A stretch of 64,000 nt of DNA from Nemesobacter sp965204665 (GCA_965204665.1 OZ242002.1:1054001-1118000); one strand, 5' to 3'. Numbered from the stretch's first letter, positions 16,254 through 25,075 are shown. The notes: generated by a model not told the origin, from the sequence alone. Numbers and translations are program-made.

Positions 16254-17315
16254 TCAGAGTCGGGCCAGGATGAGATCCCCCATTTCAGCTGTTCCTACTT
16301 TTGTTTTTCCCTTCTGGTATATATCCGCGGTTCTGTACCCTTCATCGAGAACCTTTCTCACCGCATCCTCAATACGCTCTGCGGCCGCATCCATATGGAA
16401 AGAGTAACGAAGCATCATTGATGCGGAAAGAACCGCCGCTATGGGATTTGCGATGTCTTTACCGGCTATGTCCGGCGCGCTTCCGTGCACGGGCTCATAT
16501 ATCGCGGCGCCGTTTCCGACGCTCGCCGAGGGCAGCATCCCCAGAGAACCCGTCAGTTGAGCCGCCTCGTCGCTTATGATGTCTCCGAACATGTTTCCGG
16601 CAAGTATCACGTCAAAATCCCGGGGTCTTCTTATAAGCTGCATGGCGGCGTTGTCGACATACAGATGTTCAATCTCAATCTCCGGAAATTCACGGTCCCG
16701 CACAGCCCCCACGGTGTCTCTCCAGAGCACCATCGACTCGAGCACGTTTGATTTGTCCACGGATGTAACTTTCTTTTTTCTTTTCCTCGCGATCTCGAAC
16801 GCCACCCTCGCCACCCTTTCTATCTCCGCCGTCGAGTAGCGCAGAGTGTTGAAGCCGACCTGTGCCCCTTTATCGATTCCCCTGGGCTCCCCGAAATATA
16901 TTCCGCTCGTAAGTTCCCTTACAACCATCAGGTCGACGCCTTCCACCACCTCTTTTTTAAGGGACGACGCGTCGGCTAGAGCAGGGTAGACCACGGCGGG
17001 ACGGAGATTCGCGAAAGTGTCCAACTGTTTTCTGAGTTCAAGCAGTCCTTTTTCAGGCTTGAGATCATGGGGCAGATTTTCCCATTCGGGACCCCCTACG
17101 GCTCCCAGCAGCACGGCATCGCTTCGTCTTGCTTTCTCCAGGACCTCTTCGGTTGCGGGGACGCCGCAGGCATCTATGGAGCATCCTCCGAAAAGTTCCG
17201 TATCAAGGGTAAATTCAATACCGTTTTTTTCTCCTGCCGCTTTGAGGACGGAGACGCCGACATCGGTTACTTCAACGCCTATTCCGTCTCCGGGGATTAC
17301 AAGTATTCTGGACAA
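16254..17315 (-). CDS. leuB: 3-isopropylmalate dehydrogenase LeuB
   Basis: The enzyme oxidatively decarboxylates 3-isopropylmalate with NAD in leucine synthesis. The 353-residue protein begins VIPGDGIGVEV and carries ELTSGIYFGEPRG, the SVDKSNVLE motif, the DNAAMQLIRRPRDFDVILAGNMFGDI block and the NAD-binding EPVHGSAPDIAGKDIANP. Those last features separate LeuB from isocitrate dehydrogenase. No other leu gene is in the window. The gene stands alone, with 81 bases to the sigma gene downstream. Confidence 0.96.
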   Translation of the reverse strand: MSRILVIPGDGIGVEVTDVGVSVLKAAGEKNGIEFTLDTELFGGCSIDACGVPATEEVLEKARRSDAVLLGAVGGPEWENLPHDLKPEKGLLELRKQLDTFANLRPAVVYPALADASSLKKEVVEGVDLMVVRELTSGIYFGEPRGIDKGAQVGFNTLRYSTAEIERVARVAFEIARKRKKKVTSVDKSNVLESMVLWRDTVGAVRDREFPEIEIEHLYVDNAAMQLIRRPRDFDVILAGNMFGDIISDEAAQLTGSLGMLPSASVGNGAAIYEPVHGSAPDIAGKDIANPIAAVLSASMMLRYSFHMDAAAERIEDAVRKVLDEGYRTADIYQKGKTKVGTAEMGDLILARL

Positions 17316-17453
17316 TTTCGTTCTCCTGAGCTGTTTTATTTTTCCAGGATAGATTACCCGGAAGTTTCTCCTGCCGTATTTCGAGCCGCAACCCGTGAGT
17401 GCGTGAAGACAAGTATATGCGTGACGTGCCGGAAATTCTCGCGCTGCGCAGCA

Positions 17454-17558
17454 TCAACCCCAGCCGCCGTATAAGGCAATATCAAGATCAGCTATCAATT
17501 CTTCCTCCGTACTGCTGTGGCCTAGCATCCTCGACATTTTCGAACTGTCCAGTCTTAG
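17454..17558 (-). other. In-frame 34-codon continuation behind the stop of the next gene
   Basis: Directly after the TGA of the 93-residue gene (17559-17840) the same frame stays open for 34 codons and ends at TGA 17454. It contains KMSRMLGHSST, which loosely resembles the C-terminal LGHSS motif of tyrosine recombinases. It could be a separate small frame starting at an internal ATG, or the remnant of a longer ancestral protein. No ribosome binding site was seen. Confidence 0.25.
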
Positions 17559-17840
17559 TCATGCATAAATGTCGGTAAAAATTTCGTTCGCAATCTCCTC
17601 GTCAACCCCGCGAACATGCAAAGTCACTCCTTCGTCTATGAAATCTTCTTCTATGTCGAATTCCTCCGCTGCGGTGAGTATGTCTTCGGGGGTTTCGTAC
17701 GATATGCAGACTTCAACCCCTACCGCGGAGAACAAAGGAGACACCACGGCCAACTCGATGGACCCGTCCTCGTTTGTTTTCTTTATCTTCTTGTAGCCTT
17801 TATGCTCAATCCACCTTTCCATCGCTTCAAGATAAGTCAT
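17559..17840 (-). CDS. Small acidic protein of unknown function
   Basis: This 93-residue product is rich in Asp and Glu (EEFDIEEDFIDEG) and has no signal peptide or membrane span. It begins MTYLEAMERWIEHKGYKKI and contains a GIEVCISYETPEDI-like beta segment, suggesting a compact alpha/beta fold. I recognise no family. It stands alone between leuB and a long non-coding stretch. Confidence 0.5.
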   Translation of the reverse strand: MTYLEAMERWIEHKGYKKIKKTNEDGSIELAVVSPLFSAVGVEVCISYETPEDILTAAEEFDIEEDFIDEGVTLHVRGVDEEIANEIFTDIYA

Positions 17841-18497
17841 CCCGCGCCGATTTAATGCCCTCCTGTGTTTTTCTCTCGTCTCTTCATTATACTCTATATG
17901 CTGTAACTTGCGGTCTTCATCTCCTTACAATTTACCATTTTCTTCCACCGCCTTATTGCAGGAACATTTTGGCGCTAATACCCTGAACCGACTTTACCAA
18001 AAAATAAATCGGTGGACATCAGTGGATTGGATGCCGCAAAAAATCGCGTAGGCTGCATTTTGTCACGGGAACTATTTACTGCGCCGCATCAGGTGAAGTA
18101 GTCGTGGTCCTTTCGGGTTTCGGTACGACGAATGAACATGGGAAGAAAGAATAAACGACGGAAAAACCATCGCCGACAGGCGGAAAGCATATTGTGGCAG
18201 TATCTTCCGTGTTCGGAATTCAGAAATGATTGTATATCGACGAGATAGAGATCTCATGTGTACGAAGAAAGCCGAATTCAGCCCTGTTTTAGCAGGTTTT
18301 GGATGAACTCGGGGTCACGGGGCTCATTCCGCGGGTCTGATTCCATCGAAACCGCTGCTTTATAAAACTCTCCGCCTCATACCGTACCTAACGCTTACCG
18401 GAGATCATCCGGCTGAAAACTCACCTCCACGCTCAGGAGCATCCAAAGTCGAACATTATCTTCAACTCGGTCGGATAAGTGGGTCGGGTATCTGTCC
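17841..18497. other. Long intergenic region, no intact gene
   Basis: These 657 bases lie upstream of the lipoprotein promoter. A short plus-strand frame around 18137-18245 (KNHRRQAESILWQYL) faintly recalls the start of DUF559 endonucleases but breaks down at once. I see no RNA gene. Confidence 0.35.
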
Positions 18498-18524
18498 TTG
18501 ACTCAGTTAGGGGGGGGGTAGAAT
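18498..18524 (+). promoter_or_regulatory. Promoter with nine-G tract in its spacer (putative phase-variable)
   Basis: A -35 element TTGACT (18498-18503) and a -10 element TAGAAT (18519-18524) are separated by 15 bases, nine of which are G (18510-18518). Two more G would give the optimal 17-base spacer. A homopolymer here is the classic layout for slipped-strand switching of expression. The lipoprotein ATG lies 42 bases downstream of the -10. The same arrangement precedes the paralogue at 50550. Confidence 0.7.
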
Positions 18525-18566
18525 CAAAGACATGAAAGATCCTACATCGTCGAAGGAGGTTGTATT

Positions 18567-19202
18567 ATGAAATTACGTAATTTCTCAGTGTTGTTTCTGC
18601 TCGGCGGAGCGGTTTTCTTTATTGCCTGTGAAGGGGATAGGATTGTCTGTGAATGTGAAGAGGATATGGGTCCGGCAGGCCCGAAGGGAGATAAAGGAGA
18701 CCCGGGAACACCGGGAGCGGCGGGGGGGGATAAAGGGGATAAGGGAGACCCGGCTCCTGGTGATCCCAGATGCGACGTGAGCAACGGTATAAATGCCCTG
18801 CCCGGTGTCTCCAATGATATCACGGGGACTGCAGATGACGATATCATCTGCGGAAATCAATACATTAACAACATTAGTGCCGGAGACGGCGATGATACTG
18901 TTTACGGTGGTGCCGGAAATGACATTCTCGATGGAGGTCCCGGTGCTGATACTCTTACAGGTGGCGCTGGTGCTGACACCTTTGTAATCAGGCACTCGAG
19001 CAAAAGCGCCAAGGATAATATTACGGACTTTAACGCATCGCAGAACGATATAATTCACTTCATAGGATTTCCAGAAGGGTCTACGTTAGCAGGGTCGGGC
19101 CGCACGGTCACTGTAGGATCAGACGAACTATTTGATGTGCGGGATGACGCCGCAGCAAATACAATCCGTAATACACCGGCCCTATATGAATTTAGAGACT
19201 GA
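18567..19202 (+). CDS. Lipoprotein with collagen-like stalk and RTX Ca-binding repeats (short paralogue)
   Basis: The 211-residue product begins with a lipoprotein signal peptide ending in the lipobox FFIAC (Cys21). A cysteine/acid-rich linker follows, then a collagen-like Gly-X-Y stretch (GPAGPKGDKGDPGTPG, from about residue 34), GDPRCDVSNGI, and RTX-type nonapeptides (GDGDDTVYGGAGND, GGPGADTLTGGAGAD). A typical RTX cap closes it (DNITDFNASQNDIIHFIGF). RTX repeats bind calcium and fold outside the cell, so this is probably a lipid-anchored surface protein. ATG 18567 follows AAGGAGG. It is a shorter paralogue of the gene at 50550: signal peptide, stalk and the Cys...ICGN block align. Function is unknown. 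Confidence 0.85.
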   Translation: MKLRNFSVLFLLGGAVFFIACEGDRIVCECEEDMGPAGPKGDKGDPGTPGAAGGDKGDKGDPAPGDPRCDVSNGINALPGVSNDITGTADDDIICGNQYINNISAGDGDDTVYGGAGNDILDGGPGADTLTGGAGADTFVIRHSSKSAKDNITDFNASQNDIIHFIGFPEGSTLAGSGRTVTVGSDELFDVRDDAAANTIRNTPALYEFRD

Positions 19203-19246
19203 GTTCAATCGGTTCCGGTGAAGTCGGCAAAATCCGATTATGGTTC

Positions 19247-19277
19247 AATGGGCGTTTCCTCCTAAGACTCGCCCATT
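19247..19277 (+). terminator. Hairpin behind the lipoprotein gene
   Basis: AATGGGCG (19247-19254) pairs with CGCCCATT (19270-19277) around a 15-base loop. No T-run follows. The right arm and its flank (GCCCATTAAACT) equal the end of the inverted-repeat element found at 27.3-32.0 kb, so it may instead be an element remnant. Confidence 0.4.
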
Positions 19278-19416
19278 AAACTCTCTACCCGCATTGCGGA
19301 ATACAGTTCGTGCCGATTTCTCGAGGTTCGTGTTCGTTCGCTCTTTTGATACTGCTCTGCGAATTTCGCTTCGGGGTGTATCTCTGACCCGGGCTTAAGA
19401 TATGTGAATTTTGAAT

Positions 19417-19911
19417 TTATTCCGCCTCTCTTGTTCCTAATTCCCTGTCAAGAATCAGAAGTGCCGCCTGGTCGTCACCTGCGATTCTTATCTGTTCCAC
19501 CACATTTTCAGAACTTTTTTCCTCCTCCACCTGCTCCTCTATGAACCAGTGAAGCATCACCGATGTCGCATGGTCGTTTTTTGAGACCGCAAGATCGTAG
19601 AGATTGTTTATCATACCGGTTACCTCTCTTTCATGTTCAAGCACATCCTCGAACATTTCAAGGAAGGTTCCGAACTCGGAAGCCGGCTGTTCTATCGACT
19701 CAAGAAGAGCTCTGCCGCCCCTGTCGACCAGATAGTCGAACAACCTCATCGCGTGGACAAGTTCTTCATCGCTCTGTTTGCGCAGCCAGCCGGCGAACCC
19801 TGAAAAATTCTTGGATTCACAGTATGCCGACATGGAGAGATAAAGATATGAAGAGTAATACTCGTTCCTTATCTGCGTGTTTATCGCATCCTGTATTTCA
19901 CTGTCAATCAT
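19417..19911 (-). CDS. ftnA: Ferritin (non-haem, bacterial FtnA type)
   Basis: This iron-storage protein is 164 residues long and begins with QDAINTQIRNEYYSSYLYLSMSAYCESKNFSGFAGWLR. Diiron-centre residues are visible in that helix (NEYYSSYLYL), in the EELVHAMRLFDYL helix, and in VMLHWFIEEQVEEEKS. It lacks the C-terminal haem-binding methionine context of bacterioferritin. ATG at 19911 is preceded by AGGAGG on the minus strand. It is divergent from lon. Confidence 0.95.
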   Translation of the reverse strand: MIDSEIQDAINTQIRNEYYSSYLYLSMSAYCESKNFSGFAGWLRKQSDEELVHAMRLFDYLVDRGGRALLESIEQPASEFGTFLEMFEDVLEHEREVTGMINNLYDLAVSKNDHATSVMLHWFIEEQVEEEKSSENVVEQIRIAGDDQAALLILDRELGTREAE

Positions 19912-20081
19912 TTTTATTTCCTCCTTGGTGGTTCTTCCACCTGATTTTTATATCCGCCTGATGAATTGTAACCTGACCCGGTTTAAAACTACTCTTGAAC
20001 GGTAATTATTTCCATCTAAGAATTCAAGTCCGTTTCCCCGAGCTATTCTGTCGGTGCTTGTATGCGCCGGAAATCCGGGGC

Positions 20082-20109
20082 TTGTAAATGGACCTGTCGG
20101 TATTATATA
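20082..20109 (+). promoter_or_regulatory. Probable lon promoter
   Basis: TTGTAA (20082-20087) and TATATA (20104-20109) are separated by 16 bases and lie 35 bases upstream of the lon start. This is a plain sigma-70-type match; I see no clear heat-shock consensus. Confidence 0.4.
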
Positions 20110-20143
20110 CTTAAAAACAATATGTTGTACTCAGGAGGCGAAA

Positions 20144-22555
20144 ATGACGGACACAGCAGAACAGAATGAAAAAGTTCTTCCTCTCCTTCCGCTTCGCGAT
20201 GTTGTCATCTATCCCTATATGCTGGCGCCGCTTTTCGTGGGCAGGGAAAAATCGATCAGCGCTCTTGAAAAAGCGGCCAAGGGCGACAAGCGGATATTTC
20301 TTTCCGCTCAGAAAGACGCCAAAGTGAACGAGCCCGGAAACGACGATATGTATAAGGTCGGCACCATAGGAACTATCGTGCAGATGCTGCGTCTGCCTGA
20401 CGGCACCGTAAAGGTTCTGGTTGAGGGCAAGAAGAGGGCGGCTATATCGGGTTTCGTGTCGCAGAAGGACATGTTCATGGTTAAGGTGGAGGAGATTGAA
20501 GAGCCTTCCGGACAAAGTGTGGAGGTCGAAGCTCTTATGCGTTCGGCGACCAAACTCTTCGAGGATTACGTGAAACTCAACACGAAGATACCCTCGGAAA
20601 CTCTAGTGACCTTCATGTCGATTGAAGAGCCCGGGAAATTGGGAGACACAATCGCGTCCCACCTCAATATGAAACTTGCGGACAAGCAGGAAATTCTCGA
20701 GGCGATCAATCCGCTTGAGAGAATAGAGAAACTCTGCGAGAAGATGCAGTCCGAGTTGGAAATACTCCAGATGGAGAAGAAGATAGGCAAGAGGGTCAAG
20801 AAGCAGATGGAAAAGGCCCAGAGAGAGTACTATCTGAATGAACAGATGAAGGCCATACAGAAAGAACTCGGAACCGGGGATGAACTGAAGGGAGAGATAG
20901 AGGAATTCGAGGAAAAACTCAAGAATAAAGATCTTCCGGAGGATGTGGAGCAGAGGGTGAAGAGGGAGATAAACAAACTCCGCATGATGTCCTCGATGTC
21001 GGCTGAGGCCACGGTCGTGAGAAACTACGTAGATTGGCTTCTGGACCTGCCGTGGATAAGCGAGCAGACGGAGGACCGTCTGGACATCGCGGAGGCCGCC
21101 AAAATCCTTGACGAGGATCATTACGGGCTTGAAAAACCCAAAGACAGGATACTCGAATGTCTGGCGGTGCGGGTTCTTGCCGAAAAACTCAAGGGGCCTA
21201 TAATCTGCTTTGTCGGACCCCCGGGGGTCGGAAAAACTTCGCTTGCCAAATCAATAGCGCGCGCCATGGGGCGCAAGTTCGTGAGAATGTCTCTCGGCGG
21301 AGTGAGGGACGAAGCGGAGATAAGAGGGCATAGAAGAACCTATATAGGAGCCCTTCCCGGAAAAATCATACAGGGCATGAAAAAAGCGGGAACGGTGAAC
21401 CCGGTCTTTCTCCTAGACGAGATCGACAAGTTGGGAATGGACTTCAGGGGAGATCCTGCATCCGCACTCCTCGAAGCGCTTGATCCCGAGCAGAACTCGA
21501 GTTTCAATGATCATTACATAGAGGCCGACTACGACCTCTCGAAAGTTATGTTCATAATGACCGCGAATGTGCTTCACACGATCCCCTGGGCGCTTCAGGA
21601 CCGTATGGAGATAATCCGCCTTCCGGGTTATACGGAGCAGGAAAAACTGCAGATAGCGAGAAACTTTCTTATCGCGAAGCAGCTTGAAAACCACGGTCTT
21701 AAGGATCACAAGACAAATATAAAGAACGAGGCCGTCGTCCAGATCATAAGAAGGTATACGAAGGAAAGCGGCGTAAGAAATCTCGAGAGGGAGATAGCTT
21801 CGTTGTGCAGGAAAGTGGCGAGGGAGATCGTCGAGAAGAAAAAGGTTCGCGGGGTGGTCATCACGTCCAAGAACATCAACAAGTATCTCGGTACTCCGAA
21901 GTACGAATACGGGGAGATTGAAAAGACCGATCAGGTGGGCGCCGCCACCGGACTCGCATGGACCGAGTTGGGTGGGGAACTGCTTACCATAGAGGTCTCG
22001 GTCGTTCCGGGAAAAGGTGTTTTCACCGTGACCGGAAAACTGGGAGAGGTGATGCAGGAATCCGCCCGTGCGGCGATGAGCTATGTGAGGAGCCGCGCGC
22101 AGCGCCTGGGTCTGGACAGGCTGTTTTACCAGAATGTGGATATACACATTCATGTCCCTGAAGGAGCTACTCCGAAGGACGGTCCGAGCGCCGGTACAGC
22201 GATAGCGAGCGCCATAACGAGCGCTATCACGAAAAAACCGGTGAACAAAGAGATTGCGATGACGGGAGAAATCACGCTTCGCGGCAGAGTTCTCACCATA
22301 GGAGGGCTCAAGGAAAAGATTCTTGCCGCCCACAGGGGAAGGGTTAAGGAAGTGTTGATTCCAGCGGAAAACACCAAGGATATTGAAGATATACCGGAGA
22401 ACGTCAGAAAAGAGGTGAAGATAACCACGGTGGAGCATATGGACGAGGTGCTTGAAAAGGTGATTCTCTCGGATGAACCGGTGCTCAAGAACTTCGTTAT
22501 CCCTTCCAAGGGGTACACTCTGGAAAGTGATCAGGTGCCGAAGAACATGAACTGA
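20144..22555 (+). CDS. lon: ATP-dependent protease La (Lon)
   Basis: Lon degrades misfolded and regulatory proteins in the cytoplasm. The N-terminal substrate domain (LPLLPLRDVVIYPYML), coiled-coil middle, AAA+ module (Walker A GPPGVGKTS, Walker B FLLDEIDKLG) and C-terminal protease domain are all present. The catalytic serine is in PKDGPSAGTA, and the lysine in GGLKEKILAAHRG. The frame opens at 20054, but ATG 20144, preceded by AGGAGG, gives the canonical N-terminus and 803 residues. It stands alone and ends at a strong hairpin. Confidence 0.97.
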   Translation: MTDTAEQNEKVLPLLPLRDVVIYPYMLAPLFVGREKSISALEKAAKGDKRIFLSAQKDAKVNEPGNDDMYKVGTIGTIVQMLRLPDGTVKVLVEGKKRAAISGFVSQKDMFMVKVEEIEEPSGQSVEVEALMRSATKLFEDYVKLNTKIPSETLVTFMSIEEPGKLGDTIASHLNMKLADKQEILEAINPLERIEKLCEKMQSELEILQMEKKIGKRVKKQMEKAQREYYLNEQMKAIQKELGTGDELKGEIEEFEEKLKNKDLPEDVEQRVKREINKLRMMSSMSAEATVVRNYVDWLLDLPWISEQTEDRLDIAEAAKILDEDHYGLEKPKDRILECLAVRVLAEKLKGPIICFVGPPGVGKTSLAKSIARAMGRKFVRMSLGGVRDEAEIRGHRRTYIGALPGKIIQGMKKAGTVNPVFLLDEIDKLGMDFRGDPASALLEALDPEQNSSFNDHYIEADYDLSKVMFIMTANVLHTIPWALQDRMEIIRLPGYTEQEKLQIARNFLIAKQLENHGLKDHKTNIKNEAVVQIIRRYTKESGVRNLEREIASLCRKVAREIVEKKKVRGVVITSKNINKYLGTPKYEYGEIEKTDQVGAATGLAWTELGGELLTIEVSVVPGKGVFTVTGKLGEVMQESARAAMSYVRSRAQRLGLDRLFYQNVDIHIHVPEGATPKDGPSAGTAIASAITSAITKKPVNKEIAMTGEITLRGRVLTIGGLKEKILAAHRGRVKEVLIPAENTKDIEDIPENVRKEVKITTVEHMDEVLEKVILSDEPVLKNFVIPSKGYTLESDQVPKNMN

Positions 22556-22592
22556 CAGGGAGATGCGGTTACGGATCCCGTAGATTGATTTG

Positions 22593-22630
22593 AAAGCCTC
22601 CGGGCGGGCACTGCCGCTTCGGGGGCTTTT
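22593..22630 (+). terminator. Rho-independent terminator of lon
   Basis: AAAGCCTCCGGGCGG pairs with the following CCGCTTCGGGGGCTTT across a four- to six-base loop and runs into TTTT, with a further T-run at 22634. It lies 38 bases after lon. The longest frame of the next gene starts inside it, which argues for a later start of that gene. Confidence 0.75.
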
Positions 22631-22646
22631 GAGTTTTTTGAGAGGC

Positions 22647-23714
22647 GTGAAAGTGAGGTCTGCGGTAAAGGGAAGAGGTTCTGCGGAAAATCCTTCGGGA
22701 AGATTCGAGAGGATTGATTATATCCCGAATGAAGAAGAGATCCGGGACCTGAAAGTTCCCAGGACTGTTTTCTACAGCGACGATTCGAAGACTGTTATTT
22801 CCCGCAATTCAAGCCCTGATGTACCTTTTTCCGCGAGTATAAACCCGTATAGAGGATGCGAGCACGGGTGTCCTTACTGCTATGCACGGCCGACGCACGA
22901 ATATCTGGGACTTTCTGCGGGTCTTGATTTCGAAACCAAGATCTTCGTCAAGAAAAATGCCGCGGAACTTCTGAGAAAAGAACTATCTTCAGCCGGATGG
23001 ACTCCGCAACCGGTAGCGATAAGCGGAGTTACCGACTGCTATCAGCCTGCGGAGAAGCATTTCCGTATAACAAGGGACTGTCTTGATGTTTTCAGAGAAT
23101 TCCGCAATCCTGTGGGTATCGTAACCAAAAATTATCTGGTTACGCGCGATACGGACATTCTTTCCGACATGGCGGCGATTAACTGCGTGAGCGTGGCAAT
23201 CTCCGTAACCACTCTGGACGGCGAGCTTTCGAGAAAGATGGAACCCCGGGCTTCACAGCCTCTGTACAGGCTAAAGGCCATGGAAAAGCTTGCCGGGGCA
23301 AAAATCCCCGTGACGGTTCTTATCGCTCCGGTGATTCCCGGACTGACCGATCATGAGATTCCGGCGATAATGAAAGATGCTTCCGAAAGAGGGGCGTCTG
23401 ATGCCGGGTACGTTATGCTTCGACTCCCGTACGGGGTAGAAGAGATATTTTCCGCTTGGCTTGCGCGTCACTATCCCGGGAGAGAGAAAAAGGTTCTTAA
23501 CAGGATAAGATCAGTGAGAGAAGGACGCCTCAGCTCCTCCGAATGGGGAAGCAGAATGAAAGGTAAAGGAATATTCGCGGAGCAGATAGAGAAGATGTTT
23601 TCCGTGTCGTATTCCAAATTCGGATTCGGAAGGGAAAAACAGGCTTTCGACATATCACGCTTTCAAAGAAATAACGCGGTTCAACTTGAACTTTTTAGTG
23701 GGCCGCATAACTGA
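22647..23714 (+). CDS. Radical SAM protein, PA0069 / Rv2578c family
   Basis: The 4Fe-4S/SAM cysteine motif is visible in NPYRGCEHGCPYCYARPTHE. The protein starts VKVRSAVKGRGSAENPSGRF, typical of this spore-photolyase-like family, and continues with FETKIFVKKNAAELLRKEL and GVTDCYQPAEK. About 355 residues result from GTG at 22647. The longer frame from TTG 22590 would begin inside the lon terminator. The family's reaction is not established. No partner gene is adjacent; the next gene is convergent. Confidence 0.88.
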   Translation: MKVRSAVKGRGSAENPSGRFERIDYIPNEEEIRDLKVPRTVFYSDDSKTVISRNSSPDVPFSASINPYRGCEHGCPYCYARPTHEYLGLSAGLDFETKIFVKKNAAELLRKELSSAGWTPQPVAISGVTDCYQPAEKHFRITRDCLDVFREFRNPVGIVTKNYLVTRDTDILSDMAAINCVSVAISVTTLDGELSRKMEPRASQPLYRLKAMEKLAGAKIPVTVLIAPVIPGLTDHEIPAIMKDASERGASDAGYVMLRLPYGVEEIFSAWLARHYPGREKKVLNRIRSVREGRLSSSEWGSRMKGKGIFAEQIEKMFSVSYSKFGFGREKQAFDISRFQRNNAVQLELFSGPHN

Positions 23715-23739
23715 TTACTGTCTCTCTTCAAACATTTTC

Positions 23740-24459
23740 TCATATCCGATCTATGATTTTTTCGAGTCGGTCAATTCCCTTGCTCTTTGTCAGATAATCT
23801 TGGTACGACTTCTGCGCCCCATCAATCAGGGAGTTATAGTGAACGATACGGCTACCTGCAGAAACCGCTCTCATTGATGCCTTGAGACGCTCGGGATTGT
23901 TTTTTTCCTCATCTACTGGTTTGCCAAGAACGAAAACGACCTCAATGTTCGGTGTGTTATCACCGGAACTCAATAATATCTTCTTAAGTTTGTCGACATA
24001 AGTTTGGCCCTGATTCTGCAGTTCTAGAAGATTCATCTTTTTACCTACCTTTTTCAACTCAATTATGATGTGCTTGCCTGCATTAGTCCGGTAAGCGATG
24101 TCAACGCGACTTAATTTTTCCTTCTCAGTCAGGTCACTTGTGAAAACATTTTCTTTAAGGAGTCTTGATTCCATTAATTCGCTACCGGTTGCCCGCTCCC
24201 AAGCTGCGTCAAGCAACCACAGGTGATCAAAGAGGTATTTCTGAAGTACTTTCTCTTTGGCATTTTCGTCTACGATAGCCTGAAACTCCTTTATGGCTTC
24301 AAGGCGCGACTTGACAATATCACAATACAGAGATGCTTCCAGTGCATCTCTGTCTGCCAGCATCTGCAACAATCTGTCAATGTCCTGAACGCTGGAAACA
24401 AACTCTGATTTTTCAGGACTTGGAAGTTTAATGGGCGATCGTTCACCTAGATTCTTCAA
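23740..24459 (-). pseudogene. PD-(D/E)XK nuclease-like fragment (C-terminal part of a larger protein)
   Basis: The frame encodes 239 residues with a nuclease-type core: RVDIAYR followed by HIIIELKK, matching the D...ExK pattern. The second half (NIEVVFVLGKPVDEE, AGSRIVHYNSLIDGAQKSY) resembles the C-terminal part of larger GHKL-ATPase-linked or Shedu-like (DUF4263) proteins. The start is only a TTG inside the end of hisG, without a ribosome site. The first codons include a 14-base match (24423-24436) to the end of the 311-bp element at 31720. I read this as a truncated gene whose N-terminal domain is gone; a short functional nuclease cannot be excluded. Base composition is AT-richer than its neighbours. 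Confidence 0.6.
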
Positions 24460-25075
24460 GTTTTGTAAGCAGCCCCTTTATTTCTTTTGATTTTATTTTC
24501 AGGCTGATCTTGTTCACAACGAATTTTGCGCTTATATCGGCTACTTTTTCAACAACTTCAAGATTGTTTTTTCTCAAAGTTTCTCCGCTTGCGGTCAGAT
24601 CGACTATGGCATCGCAGAGACCTATTATAGGGGCGAGTTCGACCGAGCCGTAAAGCTTTATGATTTCTACACTCACACCTTTTCTGTTGTAGAAATCACC
24701 TGTGATTTTCGGATACTTGCTTGCGACTCTAAGGGAAGTTGTACCGGATTTCTGAAAACCTCGGGGGGCGGCGACCACCATCCTGCATTTTCCGATTCTT
24801 AGATCAAGAGGTTCGTAAAGATTGCAATCCTGCTCCATCAAGGTGTCTTTACCGACTATTCCGCAGTCAGCAGCTCCGTACTCTACATATGCCCCGATAT
24901 CGGTAGGTCTTACGATAAGCACTCTGAGGTCTGAATCCTCAAAATCAAAAATAAGTTTTCTGGGGTCCTTTATAACATCTGATATGTCTATCGAGGCTTT
25001 GCCGAAAAGCTCAATGATTTCCTCAAGAAGTCTTCCTCTGGGCGTTGCGATTGTAATCACTCTTTCTCCCTCCAT
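24443..25075 (-). CDS. hisG: ATP phosphoribosyltransferase, short form HisG(S)
   Basis: HisG starts histidine synthesis by joining ATP and PRPP. The 210-residue protein lacks the C-terminal regulatory domain, so it is the short form that needs HisZ; hisZ is not in the window. Signatures are ITIATPRGRLLEE at the N-terminus, VEYGAADCGIVGKDTLME, and ELAPIIGLCDAIVDLTASGETLRKNNL. Its start overlaps the end of murA by 19 bases, forming a prmC-murA-hisG run. Confidence 0.96.
   Translation of the reverse strand: MEGERVITIATPRGRLLEEIIELFGKASIDISDVIKDPRKLIFDFEDSDLRVLIVRPTDIGAYVEYGAADCGIVGKDTLMEQDCNLYEPLDLRIGKCRMVVAAPRGFQKSGTTSLRVASKYPKITGDFYNRKGVSVEIIKLYGSVELAPIIGLCDAIVDLTASGETLRKNNLEVVEKVADISAKFVVNKISLKIKSKEIKGLLTKLEESR

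Noticed and set aside
17841..18497. DUF559 endonuclease remnant
   Set aside because: Only about 15 residues resemble the family start and the rest does not follow in any frame.
19912..20143. Heat-shock (sigma-32) promoter for lon
   Set aside because: CTTGAA occurs near 19993, but the spacing and the -10 part do not fit the consensus.
21413..22438. 341-codon minus-strand frame inside lon
   Set aside because: Shadow of a highly conserved lon gene; no recognisable domain.
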